From positions 62,001 to 126,000 of the forward strand of contig NZ_BJXV01000013.1 of NCBI RefSeq assembly GCF_007991175.1: DNA of 64,000 nucleotides. Reading direction: 5' to 3'. The stretch is from Halovibrio variabilis (GTDB lineage: Bacteria > Pseudomonadota > Gammaproteobacteria > Pseudomonadales > Halomonadaceae). The notes under the pieces were generated by a model. It was not told where the DNA came from, searched no databases, and worked only from the letters and a program-made list of their open reading frames with translations. Every line of letters starts with the position of its first letter. Within the stretch, counting starts at the first letter, position 1. The position numbers and the translations under genes were made by a program. Positions 20,477 through 28,783 of this stretch are shown here, piece by piece.

Positions 20477-21406
20477 ATGTTTAAGCGGGTTACCTGGTGG
20501 ATGGGTACGCTGTTCTTTTTCGTATTGATGAGCGCCGTAATGATGAGCGCTGCGCCAGCCTATGCCAACCCGACGCTACGCGTCATGACGTCTTTCTCAG
20601 TCATGGAAGAGTTCGTCAAACGGGTGGCGGGTGACACGGTAAACGTCAACGCGATTGTGCCCCGGGGAGAGGATGTGCACCGCTGGGAGTTAACGCCACC
20701 CGACGTGCTCGCCCTGGAAGAGACCCGTATTGTGTTTTACAACGGCTTGGGCTTAGAACCGTGGATACGCCACATTGAAGCGATGTCAGACGACCAGCTT
20801 ACCCTGGTGGCAGTGGCTGAAAAAGCCGACTACCCAGTGCTGACAATACCCAACGGCGAGTATGAAGGAGGGCCTGACCCGCATATGTGGATGGACCCAC
20901 TGGGGGCTGCCGCTTATATCGATGTAATTGCTGAGACCTTGGCTGAACACCTACCCGACCAGGCCGATGCCTTTTATGCCCGCGCTGAGCAGGCCCGCGA
21001 AGCGCTGACAGTACTCAACCAGGCGATAAAAGAGCGGCTAGACGGCATCCCCCAAACCAACCGCTCCCTGCTAACCAGTGAAGCCGGCTTTGGCTATTTT
21101 GCCCGCGCCTTCGCCTTTGAGACCCTGAGTATTTGGGGCGTCAACCATGAGACCCAAGGCAGCGCCCAGGCCATGGCGAATATGAGCGAATACCTGGCCG
21201 AAGAGCGCCCGCTAGCGCTGTTTTATGAAAGCACCACCCCCGACATTCATATGGATGCCTTGGCGCGGGAGGCGTCAATCTCCCTGGCAGGCCCTCTTTA
21301 TGTCGATTCACTGAGTGGCACAGAGGGCCCGGCGGCCAATTACGCCGCCATGCTGCGCCACAACGCTGAGGTGATGCATGCCGCCTTAGGCGGCGCTACC
21401 CAATAG
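20477..21406 (+). CDS. orphan metal ABC transporter substrate-binding protein, manganese type (PsaA/SitA-like)
   Basis: A 309-residue cluster A-I binding protein with a signal peptide cut near residue 30 (APAYAN). The four metal ligands can be placed by motif: H68 (GEDVHRWE), H136 (PDPHMWMD), E202 (LLTSEAGFGYFARAF) and D277 (LYVDSLS). The His-His-Glu-Asp set with a TSE motif resembles PsaA and SitA, which carry Mn(II) or Fe(II); ZnuA has a third His and a His-rich loop, both missing here. No permease or ATPase gene is adjacent, so it is an orphan or serves a transporter elsewhere. Its stop overlaps the convergent gph by 21 bp. Confidence 0.85.
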   Translation: MFKRVTWWMGTLFFFVLMSAVMMSAAPAYANPTLRVMTSFSVMEEFVKRVAGDTVNVNAIVPRGEDVHRWELTPPDVLALEETRIVFYNGLGLEPWIRHIEAMSDDQLTLVAVAEKADYPVLTIPNGEYEGGPDPHMWMDPLGAAAYIDVIAETLAEHLPDQADAFYARAEQAREALTVLNQAIKERLDGIPQTNRSLLTSEAGFGYFARAFAFETLSIWGVNHETQGSAQAMANMSEYLAEERPLALFYESTTPDIHMDALAREASISLAGPLYVDSLSGTEGPAANYAAMLRHNAEVMHAALGGATQ

Positions 21407-22099
21407 TGCCGATAACGAAGCCAGCAGCAGGTCCGGCTGACTGTTTTCAATCGGCTCGCCATGATTGTAGCCATAGGGCAGTGCCACTGTCGCAAAGCCC
21501 GCCGCTTTACCGGCGGCAATATCGTGGCGGGAATCACCCACCATCACACACGCAGCGGGTGGAACCTGGCAGGTTTGGGCGGCGTGAAGCAGTGGCAAAG
21601 GATGCGGCTTTTTCTCCGCCAGCGAATCGCCGCCGACCCAAAGGGTAAAATAGGCCAGCAGCTCGAAGTGAGCTAACAACGGCTTAATAAAGCGCTCAGG
21701 TTTATTGGTGATCAACACTAAGATCATGCCCTGCTGATGCAGCGTCTGAAGCGCTTGCTTGACTCCCGGATAGAGCGTTGTCAGGGTGTTCGGTGCTGCG
21801 CTGTAGTGCGCTATAAACGCATCGTAGGCGCGCTTTTGGAGCTCTGCTTCTGGCTGCGTTTTTAGCGCCCAGGTGAGGGCTCTTTCGACGAGTACCGGTG
21901 CGCCATTGCCAACCCAATCACGCACCTCAGCTTCTTTCGGCGTGGGCAACCCCAGCGCTTCCAGCGCCTTTTGCACGGCCACCGCCAAGTCCGGCACGGA
22001 ATCGATCAGCGTGCCATCCAAGTCAAACGCAATCAGCTGTTTATCTTGGAGTACTGAATGAAGTGCTGAATGGAGTACTGAATAAGGTTTTGTATTCAC
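21386..22099 (-). CDS. gph: phosphoglycolate phosphatase (HAD family)
   Basis: Removes phosphate from 2-phosphoglycolate arising from DNA repair and oxidative metabolism. The HAD motifs are present: FDLDGTLIDSVPDLAVA with the nucleophile Asp, VLITNKPERF (Thr of motif II), and VGDSRHDIAAGKAAG (motif IV). The preferred start is GTG 22099 (237 residues), where GAGG lies about eight bases upstream; a TTG at 22105 sits too close to it. The N-terminus carries a 12-bp tandem repeat encoding an LHS-x pattern. rpe lies upstream on the same strand, as in many gammaproteobacteria, but with an unusually long 230-bp gap. Confidence 0.93.
   Translation of the reverse strand: MNTKPYSVLHSALHSVLQDKQLIAFDLDGTLIDSVPDLAVAVQKALEALGLPTPKEAEVRDWVGNGAPVLVERALTWALKTQPEAELQKRAYDAFIAHYSAAPNTLTTLYPGVKQALQTLHQQGMILVLITNKPERFIKPLLAHFELLAYFTLWVGGDSLAEKKPHPLPLLHAAQTCQVPPAACVMVGDSRHDIAAGKAAGFATVALPYGYNHGEPIENSQPDLLLASLSALLGSAA
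22049..22084 (-). repeat. three 12-bp tandem repeats in the gph N-terminus
   Basis: The plus-strand units are GAGTACTGAATG, AAGTGCTGAATG and GAGTACTGAATA, in frame in gph and encoding the SVL-HSAL-HSVL stretch before the HAD nucleophile motif. The repeat lies in the part of Gph that is variable in length in the family, so copy changes would probably be tolerated. Confidence 0.7.
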
Positions 22100-22329
22100 C
22101 TTCAATGTCCTCTGCGTGTGTCGCGTTAGCCTTTTTATGCCTGCCTTGTGTTAGCGCTTCTAACGACTGTTTTTAGAGGACTTACTAGCGTGAAAACGTA
22201 TGCGTCGCTCTACCGTATGCACCAGCTGTCTATTCATGGAGCGCCAAAGACGGCACTCGCATGGCTCATGGATAAGCTAAACCGGCACTTCAAACCGCGT
22301 GTGAAGCTTCACTCAACAGGGCGTGCCGG

Positions 22330-23022
22330 TTACTTCGCCAGCGCCGCCCGCATTTGTTTGATAACGGTGTCATAGCCATGGGGGTCGCTGGCCTGGTGGG
22401 CGCTAAAAATGGCAGACCCGGCAACAAAGGTATCGGCACCCGCGGCGGCAATCTCAGCGATGTTATCCACTTTGACGCCGCCGTCGATTTCTAACCGAAT
22501 AGCGAAGTCTGAGGCATCAATGCGCGCTCGCGCTTCGCGCAGCTTGTTGAGCGTGCCGGGAATAAACGACTGGCCGCCAAAGCCGGGGTTGACGCTCATC
22601 AGTAACACCATATCGACTTTATCCATGACATAATCGAGGTAGGAAAGCGGCGTAGCGGGGTTAAATACCAAGCCTGCTTTACAGCCGCCATCACGAATGA
22701 GCTGCAGCGAACGGTCAACGTGCTCAGAGGCCTCGGGGTGAAAGGTGATATAGCTGGCGCCCGCCTCAATAAAGTCGCTGATCATGCGGTCGACCGGCTT
22801 GACCATTAAATGCACGTCAATCGGCGCCGTCACACCGTGCTTGCGCAACGCTTTGCACACCATCGGGCCCATGGTGAGGTTGGGCACATAATGATTGTCC
22901 ATCACATCGAAGTGGACAATATCGGCACCCGCAGCCAACACGTTGTCCACTTCTTCGCCCAGCCGAGCAAAATCAGCCGATAAAATCGACGGGGCGATCA
23001 AACAATCCTGCGCAGCGGTCAT
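22330..23022 (-). CDS. rpe: ribulose-phosphate 3-epimerase
   Basis: Interconverts ribulose 5-phosphate and xylulose 5-phosphate in the pentose phosphate pathway. The 230-residue TIM barrel shows [16 protein letters not shown] at the N-terminus, the metal ligands in [12 protein letters not shown] and DVHLMV, and the phosphate site in [11 protein letters not shown] and [12 protein letters not shown]. An AGGA site precedes the ATG. Immediately after the stop a 9-bp stem (AACCGGCAC with its complement, 22280-22331) with an inner small hairpin could form, which may separate it from gph. Confidence 0.96.
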   Translation of the reverse strand: MTAAQDCLIAPSILSADFARLGEEVDNVLAAGADIVHFDVMDNHYVPNLTMGPMVCKALRKHGVTAPIDVHLMVKPVDRMISDFIEAGASYITFHPEASEHVDRSLQLIRDGGCKAGLVFNPATPLSYLDYVMDKVDMVLLMSVNPGFGGQSFIPGTLNKLREARARIDASDFAIRLEIDGGVKVDNIAEIAAAGADTFVAGSAIFSAHQASDPHGYDTVIKQMRAALAK

Positions 23023-23180
23023 ATTGCATTCCTACGTATTAAACCAGTCAACGGATACAAACGCCCCGCTCTCAACCACATTACCGCTAAGCAACAGCGG
23101 GGGCTTGCAATAACTTGGCCTATCTTACCAGAGCCTTAGCGCCAACAAACTACCCGGCGTTGCTGAACAGGTCACACTCA

Positions 23181-23202
23181 TATTCTAAAAAAGAATATCA
23201 AA
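23181..23202. promoter_or_regulatory. palindrome and AT-rich motif upstream of the sulfate transport operon (candidate CysB region)
   Basis: TATTCT and AGAATA flank five A residues (23181-23197). The right half continues into AATATCAAA, which resembles the cysH leader motif at 3133-3147. It lies about 85 bp before the sbp start, the same distance as in cysH. Control by CysB is inferred from the operon's function. Confidence 0.4.
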
Positions 23203-23283
23203 CATGATTGTAATTCCACATTGTTCGATCTAACCTTGGCGGTATTGCCACATGGTGCACTTATTATTCTAAGGAGTTTACTC

Positions 23284-24294
23284 ATGGCCTTACCTGTTAT
23301 GTTTCGCCGCAGCCTACTGGCGATTGCCCTAGGCGTCGGTGTTAGCGGCACTGCAGCTGCACAAGAGCGAGAACTGCTCAACTCATCTTACGATATCGCT
23401 CGCGAACTGTTTGCCGCGATTAACCCCGAGTTCCAAGCCTGGTGGCAAGAAGAGCACGGTGAAGAGATTGAGATTAGCCAATCTCACGGCGGCTCCTCTG
23501 CCCAGGCACGTGCCCTCCTGCAGGGCTTGCGCGCCGATGTGGTGACCTTTAACCAGGTGACCGATGTGCAAGTACTCGCAGATGCGGGGCTAGTGGCGGA
23601 AGACTGGCAGGATGCGTTCGACAACAACGCGTCGCCCTACTATTCCACTACTGCCTTCCTAGTCCGTAAGGACAACCCCAAAGGTATCGAAAGCTGGGAC
23701 GACTTGGTTGAAGAAGATGTCGAACTGGTTTTCCCCAACCCGAAAACGTCGGGTAACGGTCGCTACACTTATCTAGCCGCCTGGGGCTTCGCCGATAACG
23801 AATTCGACGGCGATGAAGAACAGATTAAAGACTTCATGCGCACCTTCTTAGCCAATGTGGAGGTGTTTGATACTGGCGGCCGCGGGGCGACCACCAGCTT
23901 TATCGAGCGCGGAATTGGCGATGTGCTGATTAGCTTTGAGTCGGAAGTGAACAATATCCGTAGCGAATACGGCAGCGATGATTACGAAGTGATTGTACCG
24001 CCGGTGAGTATCCTGGCCGAGTTCCCCGTTGCGGTGGTCGAGGAATACGCTGAGCGCAACGGCAACAGCGATTTGGCCCAGAGCTACCTTGAGTATCTCT
24101 ACACCGAAGAAATCCAGCGCCTGCTCGCGGGCTTTAACTACCGCGTGCACAACGAGGCCGTGGTCGAAGAGTTCGCCGACCAGTACCCGGAAACCGAATT
24201 GCTCGAAGTAGATGACGTATTTGGTAGCTGGGATGAGGCCATGGAGACCCACTTTGAGGGTGGTGCGCTTCTCGATCAGTTACAGCGTCGTTAA
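23284..24294 (+). CDS. sbp: sulfate ABC transporter periplasmic binding protein
   Basis: Captures sulfate (and probably thiosulfate) in the periplasm for the CysTWA importer. The 336-residue precursor has a signal peptide ending GTAAAQE. The family signatures are visible: LLNSSYDIARELF, ISQSHGGSSAQARALLQGLRADVVTFNQ (anion-binding loop), NPKTSGNGRYTYLAAWG and FISFESEV-like DVLISFESEVNN. The ATG at 23284 follows TAAGGAG; an earlier in-frame start would add 21 residues before the signal peptide. It is the first gene of sbp-cysT-cysW-cysA. Sbp and CysP cannot be told apart with certainty. Confidence 0.93.
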   Translation: MALPVMFRRSLLAIALGVGVSGTAAAQERELLNSSYDIARELFAAINPEFQAWWQEEHGEEIEISQSHGGSSAQARALLQGLRADVVTFNQVTDVQVLADAGLVAEDWQDAFDNNASPYYSTTAFLVRKDNPKGIESWDDLVEEDVELVFPNPKTSGNGRYTYLAAWGFADNEFDGDEEQIKDFMRTFLANVEVFDTGGRGATTSFIERGIGDVLISFESEVNNIRSEYGSDDYEVIVPPVSILAEFPVAVVEEYAERNGNSDLAQSYLEYLYTEEIQRLLAGFNYRVHNEAVVEEFADQYPETELLEVDDVFGSWDEAMETHFEGGALLDQLQRR

Positions 24295-24316
24295 CCCCCA
24301 TGAGCCAGACTGAACT

Positions 24317-25171
24317 ATGAGTCAACTCGCATTCCGGCGCTCCGGCAGCACTCACGTGCTGCCGGGTTTTGGCCTATCCATGGGTATCAGCGTGCTGTTT
24401 ATTTCGCTGGTGCTGCTGTTGCCGCTAACCGGCCTGTTCGGGCAGTTAGCGGGGCTTAGCTTCGCCGAATACTGGGCGATCATCACTGAAGGCCGCGTGG
24501 TGGCAAGCTATATGGTTACCATTGGGGCCGCGGCCGTGGCGGCGCTAGTTAACGCCGTGTTTGGCCTGCTGCTGGCCTGGGTTTTGGTGCGCTACGAGTT
24601 CCCCGGCAGGCGGCTGCTGGACGCGCTAATGGATCTGCCCTTTGCGCTGCCCACCGCCGTGGCGGGTATTACCCTGGCAACCATGTACGCCAGCAGTGGC
24701 TGGATGGGCCGTTTGCTGGAGCCATTAGGGTTTCAAGTCGCCTATACCTGGGTGGGTATTGCCCTGGCCATGGCGTTTACCAGCATCCCTTTTGTCGTGC
24801 GTACGGTGCAGCCGGTATTAGAAGACTTACCCGCCGAGGTCGACGAAGCTGCGATGACGCTGGGCGCAACCGATGGTGTGGGCTTTCGCCGCGTCATCCT
24901 GCCCCACATTTGGCCTGCCCTGGTGACCGGTACCGGGCTTGCGTTTGTGCGCTCATTAGGCGAGTTCGGCGCGATTATCTTTATCGCTGGCAATATGCCT
25001 TACGAAACGGAGATCACCGCACTGATGATTTTCGTCAAGCTGCAAGAGTATGACTACGTCGGGGCGTCGGCGATTGCGTCGGTGGTGCTGTTTGTCTCAC
25101 TGACACTGTTGCTGGTTATCAACATTTGGCAGGGACGTTTCATTCGTCGCCTACACGGAGGTAAGGGGTAA
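24317..25171 (+). CDS. cysT: sulfate ABC transporter permease CysT
   Basis: One of the two inner-membrane channel subunits of the sulfate/thiosulfate importer. The 284 residues carry six hydrophobic segments. The EAA loop that contacts CysA reads DEAAMTLGATDGVGFRRVILPHIWPAL near residues 175-200. LPTAVAGITLATMY and GEFGAIIFIAGN are typical CysT blocks. It starts 23 bp after sbp and its last base is the first base of the cysW start codon (TAATG overlap), indicating translational coupling. Confidence 0.94.
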   Translation: MSQLAFRRSGSTHVLPGFGLSMGISVLFISLVLLLPLTGLFGQLAGLSFAEYWAIITEGRVVASYMVTIGAAAVAALVNAVFGLLLAWVLVRYEFPGRRLLDALMDLPFALPTAVAGITLATMYASSGWMGRLLEPLGFQVAYTWVGIALAMAFTSIPFVVRTVQPVLEDLPAEVDEAAMTLGATDGVGFRRVILPHIWPALVTGTGLAFVRSLGEFGAIIFIAGNMPYETEITALMIFVKLQEYDYVGASAIASVVLFVSLTLLLVINIWQGRFIRRLHGGKG

Positions 25172-25998
25172 TGCGTCGAATTGGTGATGCACCGCTTATT
25201 AGGCGCCTACTGATAGGCGCCGCCCTGGTGCTGTCAGCGCTGTTCCTGTTGCTACCGCTGGTGGCCATTTTTGCCCAGGCGTTTTCCCAGGGCATGTTGG
25301 TGTTCTGGGAGAATGTCAGCAACACCTTTACGCTGCATGCGATTGGGTTAACGCTGATGATCGCCCTGTTAACCATTCCAGTTTGCCTGGTTTTCGGTGT
25401 TGCGCTGGCGTGGCTGGTCACTCGCTTCAGTTTTCCAGGTAGGCGCATTCTGCAAACGCTGATCGATATTCCCTTCGCCGTATCGCCTGTGGTGGCGGGG
25501 CTTATTTATCTGCTGCTGTACGGCCGCAATGGCTGGATCGGCAGCTGGTTGGACAGTTACGACATCCAGCTAATGTTCTCCTGGCCGGGCATTTTAATGG
25601 TGACCATTTTTGTCACCTGCCCCTTTGTGGCTCGCGAATTAATCCCGTTGATGCAGGCCCAGGGCTCCCGGGAAGAGGAAGCGGCCGTGACACTCGGCGC
25701 CTCCGGCTGGACCATGTTCCGCCGCGTTACGCTGCCCAATATTCGCTGGGCACTGCTTTACGGTGTCATCCTCACCAATGCCCGGGCGGTGGGTGAATTT
25801 GGTGCTGTTTCAGTCGTTTCAGGGGCCATTCGGGGTAAAACCAACACGCTACCCCTGCATCTTGAGCAGCTTTATCAGGACTATAATGCCGTGGGGGCTT
25901 TCGCCTGCGCGGCCTTACTCGCATTGATTGCCCTACTCACGCTTGCAGCTAAGGCGGGGCTGGAATGGCGCGCAGCGCACCAGGAGGCATTTGCATGA
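25171..25998 (+). CDS. cysW: sulfate ABC transporter permease CysW
   Basis: The second channel subunit, 275 residues, with six predicted membrane helices. The EAA loop is [28 protein letters not shown], and [14 protein letters not shown] and [30 protein letters not shown] are characteristic of CysW. Its start codon overlaps the cysT stop and its TGA overlaps the cysA ATG, so the three genes are translationally coupled. Confidence 0.94.
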   Translation: MRRIGDAPLIRRLLIGAALVLSALFLLLPLVAIFAQAFSQGMLVFWENVSNTFTLHAIGLTLMIALLTIPVCLVFGVALAWLVTRFSFPGRRILQTLIDIPFAVSPVVAGLIYLLLYGRNGWIGSWLDSYDIQLMFSWPGILMVTIFVTCPFVARELIPLMQAQGSREEEAAVTLGASGWTMFRRVTLPNIRWALLYGVILTNARAVGEFGAVSVVSGAIRGKTNTLPLHLEQLYQDYNAVGAFACAALLALIALLTLAAKAGLEWRAAHQEAFA

Positions 25999-27089
25999 GC
26001 ATTCGCTTACAAAACATTGCTAAACACTTTGGCAATACGCAAGCGCTGGAGCCGATCAACCTGGATATTCACCAAGGTGAATTAGTAGGTCTTCTCGGCC
26101 CGTCAGGCTCCGGTAAAACCACATTGCTGCGCATTATTGCCGGCTTGGAAAATCCCGATCTCGCCACTCAATCTGGCAAGATTTTGTTTGGCGACCGCGA
26201 TGTCACTAACGTGCATGTGCGCGACCGGCGCATTGGCTTTGTGTTCCAGCACTATGCGCTGTTCCACCACATGAGCGTGTACGATAACGTGGCCTTTGGG
26301 CTGACCGTACTCTCGCGCAAACGCCGCCCCAGTAGCGGTGAGATTCGCGCTCGGGTGCATAGGCTGCTCGAAATGGTCAAGCTGGAGCACCTGGCTAATC
26401 GCTACCCGGCCCAACTTTCAGGCGGCCAGCAGCAGCGGGTGTCGCTGGCCCGCGCTTTGGCCGTCGAGCCGGAGGTGCTACTGCTGGATGAGCCCTTTGG
26501 CGCGCTGGACGCCAAGGTGCGTCAAGAGTTACGCCGCTGGCTGCGCCACCTGCATGACGAGTTCAATTTCACCAGCGTCTTTGTCACCCACGACCAGGAA
26601 GAAGCGCTGGAGCTATCTGACCGCGTGGTGGTAATGAGCGACGGCCGGATTGAGCAGATTGACACCCCCGATGAGCTCTACCGTGAACCCAAAAATCGCT
26701 TTGTGTTTGAATTTTTAGGCGACGTGAACCATCTGGAAGGCAAAGTAACGAACGGTGTCCTCACCTGCGGCGACGCCTACTGGCACGTTGACCTGCCCGA
26801 TGGGCATCAAGAGTTACTGCTTCGTCCTCACGAAGTGCGTCTTACTGAACAACCGACGTCAGAGAGCCACCTGCCGGTAACAATCACGGCGATCTCGCCG
26901 GTAGGTGCGGAAGTCCGCGTGGAACTGGAGGCGGATTGGCTCGCCCAGCCCTGGCTGGCGACCGTACGCCACACTGACTTTGAGCACATGGCACTACGCC
27001 GCGGTCAGCGTTTATATGCCCACCCCCGCCACTGGCGGCGCTTCCCTGAAACCGAGTCGAAAACGGCAGAACAAAGCCGCGTCGCTTAG
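25995..27089 (+). CDS. cysA: sulfate ABC transporter ATPase CysA
   Basis: Powers sulfate/thiosulfate uptake. The 364 residues show a Walker [11 protein letters not shown]-loop [12 protein letters not shown], signature [15 protein letters not shown], Walker [13 protein letters not shown] and H-loop [13 protein letters not shown]-terminal TOBE-like regulatory domain follows from about residue 235. The start at 25995 overlaps the cysW stop (ATGA) and has GGAGG ten bases upstream. An intrinsic terminator closes the operon 28 bp downstream. Confidence 0.95.
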   Translation: MSIRLQNIAKHFGNTQALEPINLDIHQGELVGLLGPSGSGKTTLLRIIAGLENPDLATQSGKILFGDRDVTNVHVRDRRIGFVFQHYALFHHMSVYDNVAFGLTVLSRKRRPSSGEIRARVHRLLEMVKLEHLANRYPAQLSGGQQQRVSLARALAVEPEVLLLDEPFGALDAKVRQELRRWLRHLHDEFNFTSVFVTHDQEEALELSDRVVVMSDGRIEQIDTPDELYREPKNRFVFEFLGDVNHLEGKVTNGVLTCGDAYWHVDLPDGHQELLLRPHEVRLTEQPTSESHLPVTITAISPVGAEVRVELEADWLAQPWLATVRHTDFEHMALRRGQRLYAHPRHWRRFPETESKTAEQSRVA

Positions 27090-27117
27090 GGGCAAGATAG
27101 TTAAAACCTCAGCACTT

Positions 27118-27148
27118 AAAGCCCAGCAGCTAACGCTGCTGGGGCTTT
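27118..27148 (+). terminator. intrinsic terminator after cysA
   Basis: AAAGCCCAGCAGC pairs with GCTGCTGGGGCTTT around a TAAC loop, with a single-base bulge. The A- and T-containing ends allow use from either strand, so it may also end the convergent alkB transcript. Confidence 0.85.
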
Positions 27149-27160
27149 AATCGGGTTAGC

Positions 27161-27769
27161 TCAAAAACTCATTTGCCTAAAGGTGAGACTCACCCTTGGC
27201 TCAACATCTTTCTTGGTTTTAGGCAGGCTATGCAGCCAGTTTTTCTGCGTGGTGCCTTTCATAATCAACAGGCTACCGTGCTCTAAAGTAAGCGACACAC
27301 TCTCGCCTGATTGTTTATGCTTAAATGAAAACCGCCTCTCCCCGCCTAAGGTCAACGCCCCGATCGATCCATTTTCCACCAGCTCTTTCTCGGCATCGCT
27401 GTGCCAACCCATGCCTTCGTCACCCGCGCTATAAACATTACACAGGCACGAATTAAAGCTTTCTCCACAGCTGCTTTCTACTGCCTGCTTAAGCTCACCT
27501 AAAAAATCCGGCCAGACGAGCGCCACCTTGGTATACCCCGAGTACCTGTAGGCAACCGGCTCATCCGCATACCACGCCATCTTTCGCTTGGTGACAATCT
27601 CTTTCCCATAAATAAACGCACGGTCATGCTCCCAGCTCAGTTCACGGATGCACTTATCTAAGTACATAGCAGCTGTAGCAGCATCCAGGATATTGCCGTA
27701 GTAGTAGACCTCCCCATCCCGTGGCAGCAGATTAATCGACTTCATATCGTCGTTTTCAAACAGATCCAT
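27161..27769 (-). CDS. AlkB-like 2-oxoglutarate/Fe(II)-dependent dioxygenase
   Basis: An oxidative demethylase for alkylated bases in DNA or RNA is expected. The 202-residue protein has the iron facial triad H123, D125 and H180 (GWHSDAEKE ... NWLHSLPK) and the 2-oxoglutarate arginines R192 and R198 (PRVSLTFRQ). The nucleotide-recognition lid region (TKRKMAWYAD, YRYSGYTK) resembles the ALKBH2/3-like branch of bacterial AlkB proteins rather than E. coli AlkB itself. Its base composition is lower in GC than cysA next door, and it begins an accessory patch that also contains the palindromic repeats and an EamA transporter. Confidence 0.88.
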   Translation of the reverse strand: MDLFENDDMKSINLLPRDGEVYYYGNILDAATAAMYLDKCIRELSWEHDRAFIYGKEIVTKRKMAWYADEPVAYRYSGYTKVALVWPDFLGELKQAVESSCGESFNSCLCNVYSAGDEGMGWHSDAEKELVENGSIGALTLGGERRFSFKHKQSGESVSLTLEHGSLLIMKGTTQKNWLHSLPKTKKDVEPRVSLTFRQMSF

Positions 27770-27920
27770 AGAAATGCCTCTTTAACATCTCCCATGCGCG
27801 AAGCCGCTTGCCATGGCCCCTCGAACCGCTAAACGACGCGTTCACGCGCCGCCTTCGTCAAGGGAGCACAGGGGCTCACGCCGATTAAATAAACCCTAAC
27901 TACAATTCCATGCACGCGCC

Positions 27921-28079
27921 GTAGCGCGTGGTAACGAGTATGTGAGAGGAACGAACGTAACGAGGCACCCGCGGGAGGCGGCGCCAGCCGCCCCATGGCA
28001 CCACACCAACCCCAGCACCGCTGCGCTGCTTTCGCACCGGGCCGCCGTCGCGGGTGCGCCGTAGGGTTACCACGCCTAC
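27921..28079. repeat. palindromic intergenic repeat, unit 1
   Basis: The unit begins GTAGCGCGTGGTAA and ends TTACCACGCCTAC, which are near-exact inverted copies. Inside are GCACCCGCGGGAG and a partial inverted partner CGCGGGTGC. It is about 159 bp long and the most divergent of the three main copies. No transposase frame is present, so it resembles a MITE or a large BIME-type element. Open frames through it are compositional artefacts. Confidence 0.75.
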
Positions 28080-28108
28080 AAACCCACCGATGCAGCTTCG
28101 TGGCAACC

Positions 28109-28253
28109 GTAGCGCGTGGTAACGAGAACGCGAGTTCAGCGAGCGTTTGAGGCACCCGCGGGAGGCGGCGGCACGACGCCCAGTGGCACCACACCAACCC
28201 CGGCACCGCTTCGCGCTGCTCCCGCGGGTGCGCTGACGCTTACACCGCGCTAC
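28109..28253. repeat. palindromic intergenic repeat, unit 2
   Basis: A 145-bp unit with terminal inverted repeats GTAGCGCGTGGTAA and TTACACCGCGCTAC, and a perfect inner 13-bp inverted pair GCACCCGCGGGAG (28152-28164) and CTCCCGCGGGTGC (28219-28231). The whole unit can fold into one long hairpin with a central loop of about 54 bases. It is almost identical to unit 3. Confidence 0.85.
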
Positions 28254-28287
28254 CAAAACCCACCGATTAAACTCGGTGCATGTACTC

Positions 28288-28432
28288 GTAGCGTGTGGTA
28301 ACGAGAACGCGAGTTCAGCGAGCGTTTGAGGCATCCGCGAGAGGCGGCGGCACGACGCCCAGTGGTACCACGCCAACCCCGGCACCGCTTCGCGCTGCTC
28401 CCGCGGGTGCGCTGACGCTTACGCCGCGCTAC
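28288..28432. repeat. palindromic intergenic repeat, unit 3
   Basis: A 145-bp near-copy of unit 2, 179 bp downstream in the same orientation. The right inner arm CTCCCGCGGGTGC (28398-28410) and end TTACGCCGCGCTAC (28419-28432) are kept; the left inner arm has decayed to GCATCCGCGAGAG. A further degenerate fragment (GTAAACGAGTCTGTGAGAG and onward) lies at about 28459-28545. Confidence 0.85.
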
Positions 28433-28783
28433 CAACCACCCGAGAGATTCCACATATCGTAAACGAGTCTGTGAGAGCCACGAACATAACACGGCACCCA
28501 AAAGGCGTGCACTAGTCACCCCGTAGCATATAACCAACCAGACACCGACAGCCGCGGCTTAATCAGGTTGGTTCACAGCATTAGCAATAGCAAGTAAGGC
28601 CAAGCTGATCCACTCAACCATGGCTAAAAGCTGCTACTTATCCAGTTTAAAAATAACCAAAGAGAGCAAGAAACGGGTTTTTCCATCGCTATCAAAAGCC
28701 AATACTGCATTGCCATGGCGCAAAAAAATCAACCATCACTTGGCGGTTACTGGCTAAGAGAAAACCTTGAAAAGGGACATAAA
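28433..28783. other. spacer between the repeat array and the EamA gene
   Basis: The first hundred bases contain a degenerate fourth repeat copy. From about 28550 the sequence turns AT-richer and should hold the EamA promoter. I see no gene. An in-frame ATG at 28715 would lengthen EamA by 23 hydrophilic residues and is not preferred. Confidence 0.45.

Noticed and set aside
20158..20484. 108-codon plus-strand frame between trpG and the metal-binding protein gene
   Set aside because: GTG start without ribosome site, no family resemblance, runs through the palindromic leader and overlaps the next gene; probably chance.
20477..21406. Calling the metal-binding protein ZnuA
   Set aside because: The third ligand motif is TSEAGFGYF (Glu) rather than His, and the His-rich loop of ZnuA is missing; a manganese/iron type fits better.
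27829..28537. Several minus-strand frames of 95-161 codons in the repeat array
   Set aside because: They are translations of the palindromic repeats, rich in Arg, Ser and Trp, repeating the same peptide with each unit; no start signal and no independent coding evidence.
27921..28545. Repeat array considered as a CRISPR
   Set aside because: Units are about 145 bp with period near 180-190, far too long, with no short constant repeat/variable spacer pattern and no cas genes.
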